Below, piece after piece: positions 44,123 to 53,133 of a DNA stretch of 64,000 nt; the first letter of the stretch is position 1, and each line of letters starts with the position of its first letter. The DNA lies in assembly GCA_034430425.1 (NCBI GenBank), contig DAOUEK010000031.1:111602-175601 (forward strand), in the 5' to 3' direction. The notes below the pieces were generated by a model that worked only from the letters and a program-made list of their open reading frames with translations, searched no databases and was not told the origin of the DNA. The position numbers and the translations under genes were made by a program. The stretch is from WVZH01 sp034430425 (GTDB lineage Bacteria; Chloroflexota; Anaerolineae; Anaerolineales; E44-bin32).

Positions 44123-44714
44123 CGAAGATTGCAGGAGCTCAATAGTGGAGTGGCTTTCTAGTGGCGATCTGCGGTCTGATGGAGCAGCGGATGAAGTCGT
44201 CGATCTCGTCCTGGAGAACCCGGATATGATCGAAGATGTATTCGGTGCATTACGCGTGACAGATGACGTTGTACGCGGTCACGCAGCAGATGCTCTCGAA
44301 AAGATTGCACGCTCGTTGCCAGCATTACTTGACGACCGCGTCGATGAGATTATTGCAGCTGCACGACGTGATGAAGTCTCTATGGTGCGCTGGCATTTGG
44401 CCATGATCCTTGGCCATTTATCTCAGTGTGAAGCACGCGTTGAAGATTATACGGATACACTCATCGATTTCTTGGATGATGGCAGTGTCTTTGTCCAATC
44501 CTGGTCGATTGTTAGTTTGTGTATCATCGCTCGAGCATATCCACAACGAAGTCGTGAGATACTGGCGAAGATCGAACGGTTAAAACAAAGCGAAAGCGCA
44601 GCCGTTCGAACAAAAGTACGTCATGCGATCAGCCTGCTCATCGATCGCAGGCAACCCTTTCCGAAGGGCTGGATAAAAAGCAAGCATCTTCGAGACCATG
44701 ATCTACAGCCATGA
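44115..44714 (+). CDS. HEAT-repeat protein
   Basis: A protein of 199 residues made of about four HEAT/ARM-like helical repeats (DVVRGHAADALEKIARSLP, VSMVRWHLAMILGHLSQ, SVFVQSWSIVSLCIIARAYP, AAVRTKVRHAISLLI). Such solenoids mediate protein contacts. It has no enzymatic motif. Its start overlaps the msrA stop by eight bases. No partner is named by context. Confidence 0.85.
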   Translation: MASEDCRSSIVEWLSSGDLRSDGAADEVVDLVLENPDMIEDVFGALRVTDDVVRGHAADALEKIARSLPALLDDRVDEIIAAARRDEVSMVRWHLAMILGHLSQCEARVEDYTDTLIDFLDDGSVFVQSWSIVSLCIIARAYPQRSREILAKIERLKQSESAAVRTKVRHAISLLIDRRQPFPKGWIKSKHLRDHDLQP

Positions 44715-44798
44715 TGGATTGTGTTCCGATGCTTCGGCCGGACAGGCATATCTAAATTCTCAGTTTTGGGTTTTGATGTATAGAACAGGAGGAATGAC

Positions 44799-45470
44799 AT
44801 GCCTGATGTACAATCGCAAACTCGAATTCAAAACAGCATCTTGGATCCAATCGAACGTCGCACGCTGCACTGGTTGGCGGAACGCACACCACAACGGATT
44901 ACGCCGGATACGTTAACGATCATCGGCATTGCCGGATCGCTTGTGATTTTTGCCGGTTATGTCTTGACGAACGTCTCATCGGCTTTCTTGTGGCTGGCGA
45001 GTATTGGTTTCATCATCAACTGGTATGGCGACAGCCTGGACGGTACTCTTGCTCGCTTTCGTAAGATCGAGAGACCCAAATTCGGTTTCTACATCGATCA
45101 TATTGTCGATGCTTTCAGCCAGGTCGTAATTTTTACCGGTCTCGGCCTATCTGCATATGTACGCCTGGACATCGCTTGCCTGGCCCTGAGTGGCTACCTG
45201 CTGCTCTCGGTTCTGGCTTATGTATATGCATTTGTCACCGGTGTATTTCGTATCTCGTATGCCAAAATTGGTCCAACCGAGGTTCGTGTGATCGCGATTA
45301 TCGCCAATATACTGGTGTTTTTCTTTAGCAATCCGGCATATGAGCTCTTTGGCGCGGAAATTTCGGCTTTCGATTCATTGATTGTTGTTATAGCCGCACT
45401 CTTGACAACACTCTTTCTGATCACTTCCATTCGCTATGGGCGTGGCCTCGTCGGGGTCGACTCGCGATAA
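44799..45470 (+). CDS. CDP-alcohol phosphatidyltransferase
   Basis: A membrane enzyme of 223 residues that transfers a phosphatidyl group from CDP-diacylglycerol to an alcohol. The family signature D-x2-D-G-x2-A-R-x8-G-x3-D-x3-D is complete: GDSLDGTLARFRK, then GFYIDHIVDAF. About six membrane helices are visible. The alcohol (glycerol phosphate, inositol phosphate or other) cannot be told. AGGAGG lies nine bases before the ATG. A 15-bp terminator follows. Confidence 0.92.
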   Translation: MPDVQSQTRIQNSILDPIERRTLHWLAERTPQRITPDTLTIIGIAGSLVIFAGYVLTNVSSAFLWLASIGFIINWYGDSLDGTLARFRKIERPKFGFYIDHIVDAFSQVVIFTGLGLSAYVRLDIACLALSGYLLLSVLAYVYAFVTGVFRISYAKIGPTEVRVIAIIANILVFFFSNPAYELFGAEISAFDSLIVVIAALLTTLFLITSIRYGRGLVGVDSR

Positions 45471-45497
45471 ACCATTCGGATCAAAATCATGGCTTAA

Positions 45498-45531
45498 AAA
45501 GAGATACGTCCTAAGCAGGACGTATCTCTTT
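45498..45531. terminator. Bidirectional terminator between convergent genes
   Basis: A perfect 15-bp stem (45498-45512 with 45517-45531) and four-base loop. The minus strand continues in five T; the plus strand has three. It serves both the phosphatidyltransferase and the acyltransferase genes. Confidence 0.92.
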
Positions 45532-45572
45532 CATCATCCCCAGAAATCGATGAGACTTGCGGCCCAACCCTT

Positions 45573-46454
45573 TCAGGTTCTATTGTTGATCAATTGCTCA
45601 GCGATTTGACGAATGGCATCCATCGGGTTGGATGCCTGATCACTTTCCATGATTTCATTGAATGTCATTGGCGGCGCGTAATTCAGTTTGGGTGCAATGG
45701 CAAGCGTTCTCGGCAGGAATAAATGCTGAACCGCCTGGCTGATCTCTGCAATCACCTGTTTGTCGTACAGGTTTTTACGCAGACGAGTGAGTGGATTTCT
45801 GAGTGACCAGGAAGATAAGACACCTCGAATGATGGTAACGGATAAATGTGCCTGGGGCACACGCCGTAACATGATTTCTAGACTAGGCGACCAGCGTGAT
45901 AGTGATTCAGTTGCACCGCTAAGCACCTTTGGATCAGGTTCGATTAGACCGCGCGGGAAGATCAGCACGGCACCACCATCCTGCAGGTGCCGAATTACGG
46001 AACGAACGACAGCGAGACGCTCAAAGGTATTGCGAGAGACAAGAATAAAATGGTTTTTCATAGATTTCAGGTTCGCAAACAATGGCATGCCGCTGACGAC
46101 GATCTTCAAATCAGGGCGCGGCAGGCTTGCGGCGACGAGTAATCCGTCCACCATACCCGGGTGATTGGAAGCGATGAGCAAGGGTCCGTTTGTTGGAATT
46201 TGATCGATGCCTTCGACTTCAAAATAGCGTACAAAGCGGTCAAGAAATTTTCGTGAAGCTTCGTGTAAGCCTGAACGTGCGACTAGTTGATCAAAACTCC
46301 CCACCAATTCGGCAAGCCGGCTGGCGGGTGAGGCGAGAGCTCCACCGATGAGTTTACCTGACCAGGTATCGTCCGATAAATTTAAGAACCTCAATGCTTC
46401 CTTGATCACTTGCTCTCTCAGCTGCGATACTTGATCACGAAATCCTGGTGCCAT
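45573..46454 (-). CDS. PlsC-like glycerolphosphate acyltransferase
   Basis: A lysophospholipid acyltransferase of 293 residues. The acyltransferase box NHPGMVDG (H-x4-D) starts the catalytic domain, followed by VSGMPLFANLKSM, SRNTFERLAVVRSV and LIFPRGLIEP, in which FPRG stands for the usual FPEGTR motif. No long membrane segment was seen. Likely role is phospholipid synthesis, which agrees with the neighbouring CDP-alcohol phosphatidyltransferase on the other strand. AAAGGAG eight bases before ATG supports the start. Confidence 0.85.
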   Translation of the reverse strand: MAPGFRDQVSQLREQVIKEALRFLNLSDDTWSGKLIGGALASPASRLAELVGSFDQLVARSGLHEASRKFLDRFVRYFEVEGIDQIPTNGPLLIASNHPGMVDGLLVAASLPRPDLKIVVSGMPLFANLKSMKNHFILVSRNTFERLAVVRSVIRHLQDGGAVLIFPRGLIEPDPKVLSGATESLSRWSPSLEIMLRRVPQAHLSVTIIRGVLSSWSLRNPLTRLRKNLYDKQVIAEISQAVQHLFLPRTLAIAPKLNYAPPMTFNEIMESDQASNPMDAIRQIAEQLINNRT

Positions 46455-46680
46455 TCATATATCTCCTTTCATATATAATTTGTACTAGAAAAATGGCAAT
46501 TCGTCTATCGCGCGATTTTTCGTTTGGATCATGTGTAGAATGTTTTCAGGATGGCGAGGGGTCCTTGGCCTGATGAAAGCGAATATAATCATTGGGTATC
46601 TTGTAATTATAACGTGACCAAGCAGCCGCCGTTCATCCTGAATTGCGTATTAACCTTCATTGTGGATAATTCGGAAAGCG

Positions 46681-47670
46681 ATGCCTACAAATCTTCCCCC
46701 AGACTATTTCAAGGCTGAGCAGCGTTATCGTTCGGCGAGTACGCCGGAGGAAAAGGTCGCCTGTCTCGAGGACATGTTAGCCAGGATTCCAAAACACAAA
46801 GGTACGGATAAACTTCGTGGTGATCTGCGTAAGAAATTATCGAAACTAAAATCCTCGGTACAAACTAGTAAGACTACCAGCCGCCAGGAATCTGTTTTTC
46901 ACATTGATAGAGAGGGAGCGGGGCAGGTTGTTGTCGTCGGACATGCCAATGTTGGCAAGTCGATGCTGGTTTCAACACTCACCAACGCCAAGCCTGAAGT
47001 TGCGGATTTTCCGTTCACGACCTGGAAACCAACTCCAGGTATGATGCGTTATGAAGACGTGCAGTTTCAATTGATCGACACACCGCCAACCAATCGTGAG
47101 TTTATCGAACCTGAGTTGATCGAACTCATTCGAAGAGCGGACTTTATTCTGATCGTCGTGGACGTCCAGGCTGATCCGTTAGCACAATTAAAAGGTGTGG
47201 TTGATTTGCTGATGGAACACAGGATTATCCCCGATCATCTTCTCCAGCCACAAGAAGAAGTTGAAGGAAGTATTTCAACGAAGCAGGCCCTGGTTCTTGC
47301 AAACAAGAACGATGACGAAGAAACAGATGAAAACTTCGAGATCTTTAAAACCTTACTCGAACAAGATTGGCCGCTTCTGGCGATTTCTTCGAAGACCGGA
47401 CGAAATTTGGAAATATTAAAGAGACTAATCTTCGAGCAGATGGAAATCATTCGGGTGTATTCGAAAGCGCCTGGGAGAGAACCCGATATTCAATCCCCAT
47501 TTATCCTCGATCGTGGATGTACCGTAGAGGAATTTGCCGGCAAGGTTCACCAGGATTTTTATAAGAACCTGAAGAGTGCACGCTTGTGGGGGAGTGCGGA
47601 ACACGATGGCATCATGGTTGGTCGTGACTATATACTGCATGATGGCGACATTGTTGAGCTCAAGATATAG
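46681..47670 (+). CDS. DRG/Obg-type GTPase with TGS domain
   Basis: A translation-linked GTPase of 329 residues. N-terminal helical region (1-75) resembles DRG proteins (PPDYFKAEQRYR). G1 is GHANVGKS (87-94), G3 reads DTPP instead of DTPG, and G4 is NKND. The last 75 residues are a TGS domain (FILDRGCTVEEFAGKVHQDF through GRDYILHDGDIVELKI). Such proteins bind ribosomes or RNA. ATG at 46681 is preferred to TTG at 46660; a GGAAAG stands just before it. The next gene starts 134 bases later. Confidence 0.9.
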   Translation: MPTNLPPDYFKAEQRYRSASTPEEKVACLEDMLARIPKHKGTDKLRGDLRKKLSKLKSSVQTSKTTSRQESVFHIDREGAGQVVVVGHANVGKSMLVSTLTNAKPEVADFPFTTWKPTPGMMRYEDVQFQLIDTPPTNREFIEPELIELIRRADFILIVVDVQADPLAQLKGVVDLLMEHRIIPDHLLQPQEEVEGSISTKQALVLANKNDDEETDENFEIFKTLLEQDWPLLAISSKTGRNLEILKRLIFEQMEIIRVYSKAPGREPDIQSPFILDRGCTVEEFAGKVHQDFYKNLKSARLWGSAEHDGIMVGRDYILHDGDIVELKI

Positions 47671-47804
47671 GTTTGCGTATAGCCATCTCGATGGCTGCGA
47701 GCGTCCATTGCGATAGTGCCGAGATATCAATACATCTTTCATTGTTTTTCTTGATTGCCAAAAAGCAAGTGATGATGGATATCTTGATAGGCAGAAAGGT
47801 TAGT

Positions 47805-48743
47805 ATGGGACATCACCATCGTGGAGAAGACGCTGCCGGTTTGAGGACGGCGTTTGCGCTGAATCTGGTTTTTACCATAATCGAAATTATTGGAGGGTTA
47901 CTAACCAACAGCCTGGCAATCCTCTCGGATGCCGTGCATGATCTTGGTGACAGTGTCTCCCTCGGATTGGGTTGGTATCTGGAGCGATTTTCTCGCCGGG
48001 AAAGCGATCAGCAATATTCCTATGGGTATCGGAGATTTTCGCTTCTTGGCGCGTTGATCAATACGATTATCCTGGTCGTGGGTGCGCTGTATATCACCCT
48101 CGAAGCGATACCAAGGTTGTTTTCACCAGAAAAACCCAATGCCACAGGGATGGCGATTTTGGCAGTCGGCGGAATCATGATCAACGGTCTGGCTGTTTTA
48201 CGTCTTCGTCATGAAAAATCATATAATTCGCGTGCGATCGCCTGGCATCTCTTAGAAGATGTACTTGGATGGATTGCAGTTCTTATCGTTGGCACGATCC
48301 TGATATTTACTGAGCTATATTTCCTCGATCCTTTGCTTTCGATATTGATTTCGATCTACGTTTTATATAATGTCCTGAAGAATTTACAGCAGACATTCCG
48401 TCTGTTTCTTCAAGCCGTACCAGCAGATTTTGAAATTGAGGATATAAACAAGCGCCTGCTTCAAATCGAGAATATTAAATCGATTCATCACACGCATGTT
48501 TGGTCGTTGGATGGCGTCGATCACGTTCTAACAACACACATCGTTGTTGACGAGGATATTCCCAGAGAAAGCATGCTCTGTGTAAAGGCAGATGTTCGCA
48601 ATCTTGTGAAAGACCTGAATATTTCCCATTTAACGATCGACATCGAATACGGTGAGGCAGATTGTATGATGTTATCAACAGGATTCGATGAGGTTGGCCG
48701 TGTTCAGGGGGATGAAGATATTGAATTGGAAGTAAATAGTTGA
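47805..48743 (+). CDS. Cation diffusion facilitator family transporter
   Basis: A divalent metal exporter of 312 residues (zinc, cobalt, iron or manganese). A His-rich start (GHHHRGED) precedes six membrane helices. Metal-binding residues are visible in DAVHDLGDSVSLG (D-x2-H-D pattern), and HLLEDVLGW (H-x3-D) lies in helix five. The C-terminal cytoplasmic domain carries HHTHVWSLDGVDHVLTTHIVV, typical of the ZitB/CzcD group. ATG at 47805 with AAAGG is chosen over longer in-frame starts from 47673. Confidence 0.92.
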   Translation: MGHHHRGEDAAGLRTAFALNLVFTIIEIIGGLLTNSLAILSDAVHDLGDSVSLGLGWYLERFSRRESDQQYSYGYRRFSLLGALINTIILVVGALYITLEAIPRLFSPEKPNATGMAILAVGGIMINGLAVLRLRHEKSYNSRAIAWHLLEDVLGWIAVLIVGTILIFTELYFLDPLLSILISIYVLYNVLKNLQQTFRLFLQAVPADFEIEDINKRLLQIENIKSIHHTHVWSLDGVDHVLTTHIVVDEDIPRESMLCVKADVRNLVKDLNISHLTIDIEYGEADCMMLSTGFDEVGRVQGDEDIELEVNS

Positions 48744-48847
48744 AGGGAAGAACGCATTGTAGCGGAACAGTACGTACAATCGGCTTTGTTCTGTACGACC
48801 GATAAATAGTATCATATATCATGGAAACACATCCTGGAGAATAATTC

Positions 48848-50011
48848 GTGGCCACCATTGAATTAACGGAGATATCAAAAAGCTACAGGTATAGGTCACG
48901 CCGTCTTTTCGGTGCTCTTCGATCCTACGAAGAGGTGGTTGGGGATAAACCTGAAGAAAAGAAACCGTCCGGCAATAAACCCCAACGTCGGGCAGATTTT
49001 GAGATGAAGAATTTAAATCTGATCATACCGGATCAAAAGACTGTCGTCCTTTTAGGGCCGAGTGGATGCGGAAAAACAACTTTACTTCGAATCATTGCCG
49101 GATTAACAAGACCCGATTCGGGGACCGTGCGTTTCGATGGCATTGATATGCACGGCACCTCTCCCGGAGAACGGAAAATCGGGATCGTTTTCCAGGAGTT
49201 TGCGCTTTACCCGCCGCTTACGGCAAAGCAGAACATACTCTCCTATTACTTATTTAAAAAACAGACGCCTGAGTTGAATCAAGTTGCACAGGAGAAATTC
49301 GAGCAAACGAGTAAACTCCTGGGTGTGGAAATCGAGTATTTGCTGGATCGTAAACCCGCGAATCTTTCTCAAGGAGAAAAGCAGAGAGTAGCGTTGGGAC
49401 GCTGCATCACCAGAGATCCCAGGGTTATTTTGTTGGACGAACCGATTTCGAATCTCGATCAACAACTGCGTTTCCGTTACCGTGGTGAATTAAAAAAGTT
49501 ACTCCAACGCTATGAGGTTACAGCAGTTTATGTAACACATGATCAGCAAGAAGCAATGATGATGGCCGATATAATTGTAATAATGAATATTGGCACAATC
49601 GAGCAGGTGGCTACCTACGACCGCATCTACCGAAATCCCAATAACATTTACGTAGCAAATTTCCTGAATATCGATATGGATACCCCGGCCGTCAATATAC
49701 TCGATGGCTCGATGATTTCTCCGTCGATCGATGGATATTTGGTGGGTATACGGCCGGAAGCGTTAATGCTGAAGGATATCGAAAATCCCGAGTACATTAT
49801 CGAAGGAACGGTTATCGATATTCTCAAAATTCCCATTAAAGGGGTTAATATTCTCACACTTCGCGTCGGTGACATACAGGTTGTTGTGCGAACACCAGAT
49901 GCTCGTGAGTTCAGAATCGGTTCAGATATTCAAATGGTTCCAACAGAAATCCACCTTTTCTCTCGATACACAGAAAGACGAGTGCGTTCGCTCTATCCCA
50001 GAATTGTATAA
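48848..50011 (+). CDS. ABC transporter ATP-binding protein, MalK-like, orphan
   Basis: An ATPase subunit of 387 residues in the carbohydrate-importer style. Walker A is GPSGCGKTT (70-78), the signature is LSQGEKQR, Walker B VILLDEP, and the H-loop THDQQEAM. The C-terminal 130 residues look like a TOBE domain (VGIRPEALML). About 45 extra charged residues (KPEEKKPSGNKPQRR region) sit between the first two strands, unlike typical MalK. No permease or binding protein gene is adjacent, so it may serve a distant transporter. GTG start with GGAG eight bases before it. Confidence 0.9.
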   Translation: MATIELTEISKSYRYRSRRLFGALRSYEEVVGDKPEEKKPSGNKPQRRADFEMKNLNLIIPDQKTVVLLGPSGCGKTTLLRIIAGLTRPDSGTVRFDGIDMHGTSPGERKIGIVFQEFALYPPLTAKQNILSYYLFKKQTPELNQVAQEKFEQTSKLLGVEIEYLLDRKPANLSQGEKQRVALGRCITRDPRVILLDEPISNLDQQLRFRYRGELKKLLQRYEVTAVYVTHDQQEAMMMADIIVIMNIGTIEQVATYDRIYRNPNNIYVANFLNIDMDTPAVNILDGSMISPSIDGYLVGIRPEALMLKDIENPEYIIEGTVIDILKIPIKGVNILTLRVGDIQVVVRTPDAREFRIGSDIQMVPTEIHLFSRYTERRVRSLYPRIV

Positions 50012-50281
50012 GAATTGATACTCATGTAAGCGTCTCGAAAATGTCTCTACACGATTCGATCGGTTCGAAAAGCGAGGCTAACAGAATGCCCGCGGATTAT
50101 GATACGAAATTAACACGCAACATTTCCCTACATTCATGCTGGTTTCTACCAACTTAACAAATCGCTGAGCCTCGGAATCGTTTGTGGCATGCTGTCTCGT
50201 TGTGAATTTGATCTTTTGAATATAAACTACCACTGCAATCGAGTGTGGTGACACTCCGTTTTGAATTAGCCAGGTGGGGTA
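50012..50281 (+). other. Intergenic region after the ABC ATPase gene
   Basis: 270 bases with no supported gene. A weak imperfect hairpin (GAGTGT/ACACTC) lies near 50239. No clear terminator or promoter pair was found. Confidence 0.35.
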
Positions 50282-50635
50282 ATGCAAGAAATCAGCTACA
50301 AAGTGAAAAGCTACGTCGTTGAATTTTTTGGGAACAGTGAATCTGTGGAAGATCATGATCTACGAGCACGGATTATCTTATTCAGTGATGATGTAAAAGG
50401 AATTGCGGCGGAATTGCGTTTTTACCAACCCCAAAAGCTTTGGGTGAAGATGGATGCGCTGCGCACTGCCTCAAGCCCAAAACCCACTCTCATATGTCAC
50501 TTGTCCACAGATGAAATCGTGGCTGTTCTTGATACCCTTAGGCATGAAAAACCGATATACATTGCTTGGTCTCCAGATGAACAAAGAGTTTCGCTGCGAA
50601 CTTTTCTGGAGCCTGTTGGTGAGAATGAAGGGTGA
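50282..50635 (+). CDS. Small conserved-looking protein of unknown function
   Basis: A soluble protein of 117 residues, not recognised. It is rich in beta-strand patterns (SYKVKSYVVEFFG, RARIILFSDDVKGIAAEL) with no signal peptide or catalytic motif. GGTGGGG three bases before ATG supports translation. Composition resembles neighbouring genes. It is followed after 75 bases by an HD-domain gene on the same strand. Confidence 0.6.
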   Translation: MQEISYKVKSYVVEFFGNSESVEDHDLRARIILFSDDVKGIAAELRFYQPQKLWVKMDALRTASSPKPTLICHLSTDEIVAVLDTLRHEKPIYIAWSPDEQRVSLRTFLEPVGENEG

Positions 50636-50710
50636 CTGCAGCGCATTGCATGACCATCAAGATCGCGTTGAATCTAAAGATCCCTATATCTCCGCTGGTT
50701 GACGATAACG

Positions 50711-51241
50711 ATGATTCGTGAGATCGATGCAGCGTTGATCCAGAAAATACTCGAAACGTATACACTCCCGATTTTTGGCATTCATGGAATTCGGCATTGG
50801 GCCCGCGTCTATGAGAACGGTATGGAATTACGCAAGCAGACCTCTGCAAGTAAAAAGGTTGTAGGTTTGTTCGCCGTGTTTCATGATTCGAAGCGGATAA
50901 ATGAAAGCGTCGATCCGGGACATGGAGTACGGGCTGCAGAATTCATGAGGTCTTTTTCTGATGCCTATCTTGATCTTACGGAAGAGGAATTTACGTTACT
51001 CTATACGGCTTGCGCCAACCACACGGAAGCACGTACGAACCCCGATGTTACTGTACAGACATGTTACGATGCGGATCGGTTGGATTTGGTGCGTGCAGGG
51101 ATTCGCGTCGATCCGCATCGATTGTGCACATCTGCGGCAAAGAGCCCTGAATTGATCGCGTGGGCGAACGAACGCAGTCTCAACGATCATTGTCCGAGCT
51201 TCGTTGATGATATCTGGTTGAAAAAAATATCATCGTTGTAA
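50711..51241 (+). CDS. HD-domain phosphohydrolase-like protein
   Basis: A protein of 176 residues with an HD-type metal site: HGIRHWARV, then FHDSKR (the HD pair), GHGVRAAEFM, ANHTEARTN and the final Asp in CYDADRLDLVRAG. These follow the H...HD...D layout of HD hydrolases, probably acting on a phosphate-containing substrate that is unknown. TTG at 50699 is in frame and also possible; neither start has a good ribosome site. The C-terminal region SFVDDIWLKKI is helical. Confidence 0.75.
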   Translation: MIREIDAALIQKILETYTLPIFGIHGIRHWARVYENGMELRKQTSASKKVVGLFAVFHDSKRINESVDPGHGVRAAEFMRSFSDAYLDLTEEEFTLLYTACANHTEARTNPDVTVQTCYDADRLDLVRAGIRVDPHRLCTSAAKSPELIAWANERSLNDHCPSFVDDIWLKKISSL

Positions 51242-51278
51242 TTTATCCAGACGTTGAAGTGTATTCGATCGGAGGTGT

Positions 51279-51638
51279 ATGTTGAGTACTCGAAATTCGG
51301 AACAAGACCGATTGCGACGGATTCGGGATCGACAAATCCAACTTCGTGATCCTCAAAAGCAAGTCAATGAACTTCAGCATTCCATTTCTCGGCGCCGAGT
51401 AAAATCTGTGACACGCTTCTCTTTTCGTACAATGGTATCGGAGACGCCGAATAAATTCCTGGGCTTTGTTTTGGGGATAATCATCGGAGTCGTCGTGCTG
51501 ATTGTTGTGCCCGATTTCGTGGATCTACCATGGGGCGATGTCATCGGCTTTGCGGCGATTATTTTTTTGGGCTTTCTAGGTTTTCTGCTTGGGCAAGCAA
51601 TGGATACTCGGGAGGAGATTAAGGATCTGCTTAAATAA
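51279..51638 (+). CDS. Small two-helix membrane protein
   Basis: A protein of 119 residues with a basic, coiled N-terminal half (RIRDRQIQLRDPQKQVNEL) and two membrane helices (about 59-78 and 87-105). Not recognised as a named family. GGAGG lies just before the ATG at 51279; a TTG three bases later has better spacing and could be the real start. It ends about 100 bases before the stop of a convergent gene. Confidence 0.65.
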   Translation: MLSTRNSEQDRLRRIRDRQIQLRDPQKQVNELQHSISRRRVKSVTRFSFRTMVSETPNKFLGFVLGIIIGVVVLIVVPDFVDLPWGDVIGFAAIIFLGFLGFLLGQAMDTREEIKDLLK

Positions 51639-51740
51639 TCTTGCCCACCGTATTGTATTTCGATTTGCGTCCGCTGAAACCGCGCTTTACCAATTCTGCT
51701 ATTCGGGGTGAGTTTGGTATTCGTTGAGGTCGGAGACGGA

Positions 51741-53111
51741 CTATGAATTTCCGTCGTCTTCCCCCTCGGCACTCATTTTCGATTTCATAGATAATTTCAA
51801 AGCTTGACGATACCGTTTGCGTACGCGGTCTGCGTTTTCTTGATCACCGCTTTCAGCCAAACGATCCGCAGTCGCCATCAAAGCGGAAAGTACCTGCTGA
51901 TTAACTTGATCGCCGGAAGACTCAAGATAGGTAAGTGCTTCATCGTCTTCTTCGATGTTGATGAGATTTTGCGCAAAGCGGAGCTCTTCAGGGATGGCTT
52001 GTTCGGCAATTTCATGTAATTTGTCCCGAATCTCGTTGAGCTTATCGAGAATTTCTTTATTATCCCCTTCTTCGGCAGCTTGGATGTTTGCCTGCAGGAT
52101 TCCCAGGAAGTAGTCATCCACGAGGGGCAATGCCTTCTGAAGCGCTTGATTAAGGTCTTCTGCTTGCATGAGGGATTGCAATAAGGAAGCTGCTTGTGCC
52201 GCACGAGCTTCTTGCGCTTTATCAATCTCTTCGCAGATTTCAAGGATACGGTCACGCAGCGTGTCGAATTTCTCTTGTTCCTCTGCTTTACTTGCGTCCA
52301 TGCGTCCGGTAAGCAATTGGAAGAAACTGTAATCCAAAGCTGGGCGCAGAAGATTAACGATGGCGAGGACACGATCGTCGTTAGGCGCTTGGACGAGTAA
52401 ATCCAATATCTTCTCGTGCGTGATATCTTTGCCGAGATCGTTGATGCTCTCGATTGCTTGTTTGAATTCATTCTCCTGAGCCTGGATTTTGCGGCCAAAA
52501 GTGGTTTCTTGAATGGCTTGTTCGTACCGCACGCTAACAGCCATTTTCGTGTCTGCATCCGAAATCGAGTTGATCGCCATGGCAGCGATTTGAAAAAATG
52601 CTGCGTCCATTTCATCATCGTGATTCTTGATGAAGTCTGTGAGATCCTCCTCGCGAATTTGAATCAAATCTTCGAAGAGCTGCATGCGAGCACGTTGTGC
52701 TTCGATCTCTTCTTTCGAAATGCCGTCTGACTCCAGAATGCGTTCCAACATTCCTTGCATCGTCAGTGTAGTTTGTGGTTGAAATAAATATGCTTTGCGT
52801 TGTTCTGGAGGCAGGCTTTCTGTTATTTGATTGATCATCTTGCCGATCAATCGTTCTTGTTCATCTTTGGGCATGTTAAGTTCGACAGGCATGAAGGTTA
52901 ACAATAACTCTTTTTCGGGATCATGATACACGAGAGGCGCCGCTAGTTGACCTTCAAATCCACAAGAAGGACATTGGATGCGGTTGATACTGCCGGAAAG
53001 CAGCCTGGATTTTGCACTCGGGTCTTGGTCGACATCGATGAGCTGTTCGATTGCGGCTGTGATTGGTGCTTTGCAATTTGGGCATTGAATTTGGGTCATC
53101 GATTGGGCCAT
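51741..53111 (-). CDS. CpXC-domain protein
   Basis: A cytoplasmic protein of 456 residues. The N-terminal zinc-ribbon-like CpXC domain has QCPNCKAPITAAI and QCPSCGFEGQL, then HDPEKELLLTFMPVELN. The remaining 350 residues are almost entirely helical and acidic, probably a solenoid of helical repeats (AQAASLLQSLMQAEDLNQALQ, DRLAESGDQENADRVRKRYRQAL). Function unknown; CpXC proteins are common in Chloroflexota and related phyla. It lies 22 bases downstream of the histidine kinase gene and is probably cotranscribed with it. Confidence 0.85.
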   Translation of the reverse strand: MAQSMTQIQCPNCKAPITAAIEQLIDVDQDPSAKSRLLSGSINRIQCPSCGFEGQLAAPLVYHDPEKELLLTFMPVELNMPKDEQERLIGKMINQITESLPPEQRKAYLFQPQTTLTMQGMLERILESDGISKEEIEAQRARMQLFEDLIQIREEDLTDFIKNHDDEMDAAFFQIAAMAINSISDADTKMAVSVRYEQAIQETTFGRKIQAQENEFKQAIESINDLGKDITHEKILDLLVQAPNDDRVLAIVNLLRPALDYSFFQLLTGRMDASKAEEQEKFDTLRDRILEICEEIDKAQEARAAQAASLLQSLMQAEDLNQALQKALPLVDDYFLGILQANIQAAEEGDNKEILDKLNEIRDKLHEIAEQAIPEELRFAQNLINIEEDDEALTYLESSGDQVNQQVLSALMATADRLAESGDQENADRVRKRYRQALKLSMKSKMSAEGEDDGNS

Positions 53112-53133
53112 GAAAGTATATTATCCTTTGTAT

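Noticed and set aside
46472..46499. Minus-strand TTGCCA, 16-base spacer, TATATA before the PlsC-like gene
   Set aside because: The transcript would start inside the ribosome binding site, leaving it incomplete, so this pair is probably chance in AT-rich DNA.
51878..52618. Open frame of 246 codons in another minus-strand frame of the CpXC gene
   Set aside because: It is very rich in Lys, Arg and Ser, overlaps the certain CpXC gene completely, and has no family pattern.
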